Positions 62,129-64,000 of a DNA stretch of 64,000 nucleotides are shown piece after piece. Within the stretch, counting starts at the first letter, position 1, and each line of letters begins with the position of its first letter. Position numbers and translations under genes: made by a program. The stretch spans positions 14,323,001 through 14,387,000 of the forward strand of contig NC_003075.7 of NCBI RefSeq assembly GCF_000001735.4. Reading direction: 5' to 3'. A model generated the notes under the pieces. It was not told where the DNA came from. It made no database searches and worked only from the letters and a program-made list of their open reading frames with translations. Source of the DNA: Arabidopsis thaliana. Taxonomy: Eukaryota > Streptophyta > Magnoliopsida > Brassicales > Brassicaceae.

Positions 62129-62630
62129 TTCTAATACTCTCCAGCATAACAGTTAAAGAAACAATAGCTTAAGTAAAAAATCTTTTCACTATCCTTTTAA
62201 GTTTTCTGGTTTTAAAGGTTGCAACAGTCTGTAATTCTCTATGTGACCCAATCATCTAATGTCAAAACTCGGTTACAAATTCTGTGGTCAGAAAAGATTT
62301 TTATTTTCTTTGTATCTGTCGGCTATGTCCAAGCTTGGCTATGTTTTGTTATAATATTTTATTGGAGTTATATATATATCATGCGTTAGTTGTTGACCCA
62401 CTGGTTACTTCTTGATAGCTGTATTACCATTTTATATTCTTTCTTGGCCGCTTTTTTCAGTCGTGAGCAGCACTTATGTTATACACCTCCAGGTCAATTT
62501 TGTTGCTACCAGAAGAGGAAATGGGCATAGACTTTGTACTTTCTAGTCTTTTGTGTTTTTGTGTTATCTTAAACGCAGGTTGTCTGTTTTTCTGACGATG
62601 ATGAGCTGAGCTTTACAAAATAAGAAGAAC
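62129..62630. other. MND1 3' UTR and RHS16 promoter/leader
   Basis: A short tandem spacer with no ORF of its own. Confidence 0.5.
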
Positions 62631-64000
62631 ATGGGAGCTCACTCTGTTTTTCTCATCCTTTTTTCCGTCATTGCCATTGCCATTGTAGTACATGGCCAAG
62701 GCCAAGCAGGTTCGTGAGTCTCATTCTCGCTTATTTTCCTCTGTTAGAGTCTGTTTTGATTTGAAAATGAGCAATCTTCAGACCAAAGATTTTTGAAGTT
62801 TTGATATATGTGGTTGCATTTTGGCCAAAACCGTGTTCTGATTATTGGTTTGACATGATAAGTGAGGTCCAAGTCTGTTTCTATGATTGAATGCTTTAGG
62901 TTCTAAAATTTAAACCTGCATTGGAATTTTGATGAAAATTTTCTCAACGTTGTAGAATTAATCAAAACCCTTACCTTCTTCTGGTCCAGGTTTCATCAGC
63001 ATAGATTGTGGGTCACCCCCTAATATTAACTATGTAGACACTGATACTGGTATCAGTTACACCTGGGATGCACCTTTCATCAACGCTGGAGTAAATCTGA
63101 ACGTCTCTGAAGAATACGGTTACCCGAAAAACCCGGTTTTGCCTTTCCCGCTTGCTGATGTAAGATCTTTTCCTCAAGGAAACAGGAACTGTTACACCTT
63201 AACCCCCTCCGATGGAAAAGGGAATCTTTATCTCATCAGAGCTTCGTTTATGTATGGAAACTACGATGGTAAAAATGCTTTACCTGAGTTTGATCTCTAC
63301 GTAAACGTGAATTTCTGGACCTCGGTGAAACTCAGAAATGCTTCTGAGAACGTCATCAAGGAGATCCTCAGCTTTGCAGAGTCAGATACAATATATGTTT
63401 GCCTTGTGAACAAAGGTAAAGGAACTCCTTTTATTTCAGCGTTGGAGCTTCGACCAATGAACAGCTCCATCTATGGAACTGAGTTTGGAAGAAATGTCTC
63501 ATTGGTACTCTATCAAAGATGGGATACAGGATATTTGAATGGAACAGGACGGTACCAAAAGGATACATATGATCGTATTTGGTCTCCGTACTCTCCAGTG
63601 TCTTGGAATACAACTATGACTACTGGGTATATCGATATTTTTCAGTCTGGTTATAGGCCACCAGATGAAGTTATTAAGACAGCTGCTTCGCCTAAAAGTG
63701 ACGATGAACCATTGGAACTGTCTTGGACATCAAGCGATCCAGATACTCGGTTTTATGCGTACCTTTATTTTGCAGAACTTGAAAATCTCAAGAGGAATGA
63801 GAGCAGAGAAATCAAGATATTCTGGAATGGGTCGCCTGTTTCAGGAGCTTTTAACCCCTCTCCTGAGTATTCAATGACAGTGTCTAACTCACGAGCTTTC
63901 ACTGGTAAAGATCACTGGATTTCTGTTCAGAAGACCGCAGAGTCAACGCGTCCACCAATACTCAATGCTATTGAGATTTTTTCAGCACAATCTCTGGATG
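62631..64000 (+). CDS. RHS16: malectin-like LRR receptor kinase, root-hair-specific 16 (partial, runs off the window)
   Basis: The N-terminal part of a plasma-membrane receptor kinase of LRR subfamily I, which fits At4g29180 (ROOT HAIR SPECIFIC 16). Exon 1 (62631-62709) encodes a signal peptide ([20 protein letters not shown], cleavage near HGQGQA). Intron 62710-62989. Exon 2 starts at 62990 and stays open to 64000. It carries the malectin-like domain: [54 protein letters not shown], then the second half [34 protein letters not shown] and ILNAIEIF. Several N-glycosylation sites (NVS, NAS, NGT, NTT, NES) fit an ectodomain. The LRRs, membrane segment and kinase domain must lie beyond the end. 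No frameshift was seen in the visible part. Confidence 0.93.

Overview
The window is plant nuclear DNA. Genes are compact and intron-rich, introns are AT-rich with GT..AG borders, intergenic DNA is very AT-rich, and the proteins match Arabidopsis families residue for residue where I remember them. The order IAA27 - RNase H-like ORF - bHLH68 - DUF761 protein - 3-hydroxyisobutyrate dehydrogenase-like - HXK1 - MATE (ADP1/ADS1) - IQD25 - SNF7.1 - MND1 - RHS16 is the order I recall for Arabidopsis thaliana chromosome 4, loci At4g29080 to At4g29180. The locus assignment is from memory. The exon models were worked out here from splice sites and reading frame, and most give exact protein lengths that fit the families.

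Layout. 1-175: probable 3' end of an upstream gene. 665-2213 (-): IAA27, an auxin co-repressor, 5 coding exons. 2.2-10.4 kb: a long gene-poor stretch holding a non-autonomous Helitron (4870-5735), a 34-bp tandem duplication and a promoter-like TGGGCC island without a gene. 10.45-12.33 kb: a 5'-truncated LINE with intact target-site duplication and poly(A) tail, carrying an open RNase H-type ORF. 12.58-12.92 kb: an inverted-repeat (MITE-like) element with an AT microsatellite. About 15.6-15.9 kb (-): a decayed RNase H-domain relic. 18.1-21.6 kb (+): bHLH68, 8 coding exons. 22.25-22.45 kb (-): a very small Gly-rich gene interrupted by an in-frame stop. 25.9-26.5 kb (+): DUF761 protein. 27.05-27.56 kb (-): small membrane protein, divergent from the dehydrogenase at 27.86-28.87 kb (+). 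29.3-31.9 kb (-): HXK1, 7 exons. 31.9-46.1 kb: a 14-kb stretch with no protein gene I can support. 46.1-47.7 kb (+): MATE transporter. 47.7-55.8 kb: another gene-free stretch. 55.8-57.3 kb (+): IQD25. 58.0-59.3 kb (+): SNF7.1. 60.0-62.1 kb (+): MND1. 62.6 kb to the end (+): malectin-like receptor kinase RHS16, cut by the window.

The genes are independent housekeeping, signalling and developmental genes: auxin response, sugar sensing, ESCRT-III membrane scission, meiotic recombination, calmodulin/microtubule scaffolding, metabolite export and receptor signalling. There is no operon-like co-regulation. The most unusual signal is in the gene-free DNA: a dozen or more very short oligo(A)/oligo(T) inserts of about 9-35 nt, each between perfect or near-perfect direct repeats of 8-16 bp, usually with a C just before the A-run. 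They look like miniature copies of the LINE insertion at 10.45 kb and may be tail-only retrotransposition footprints.
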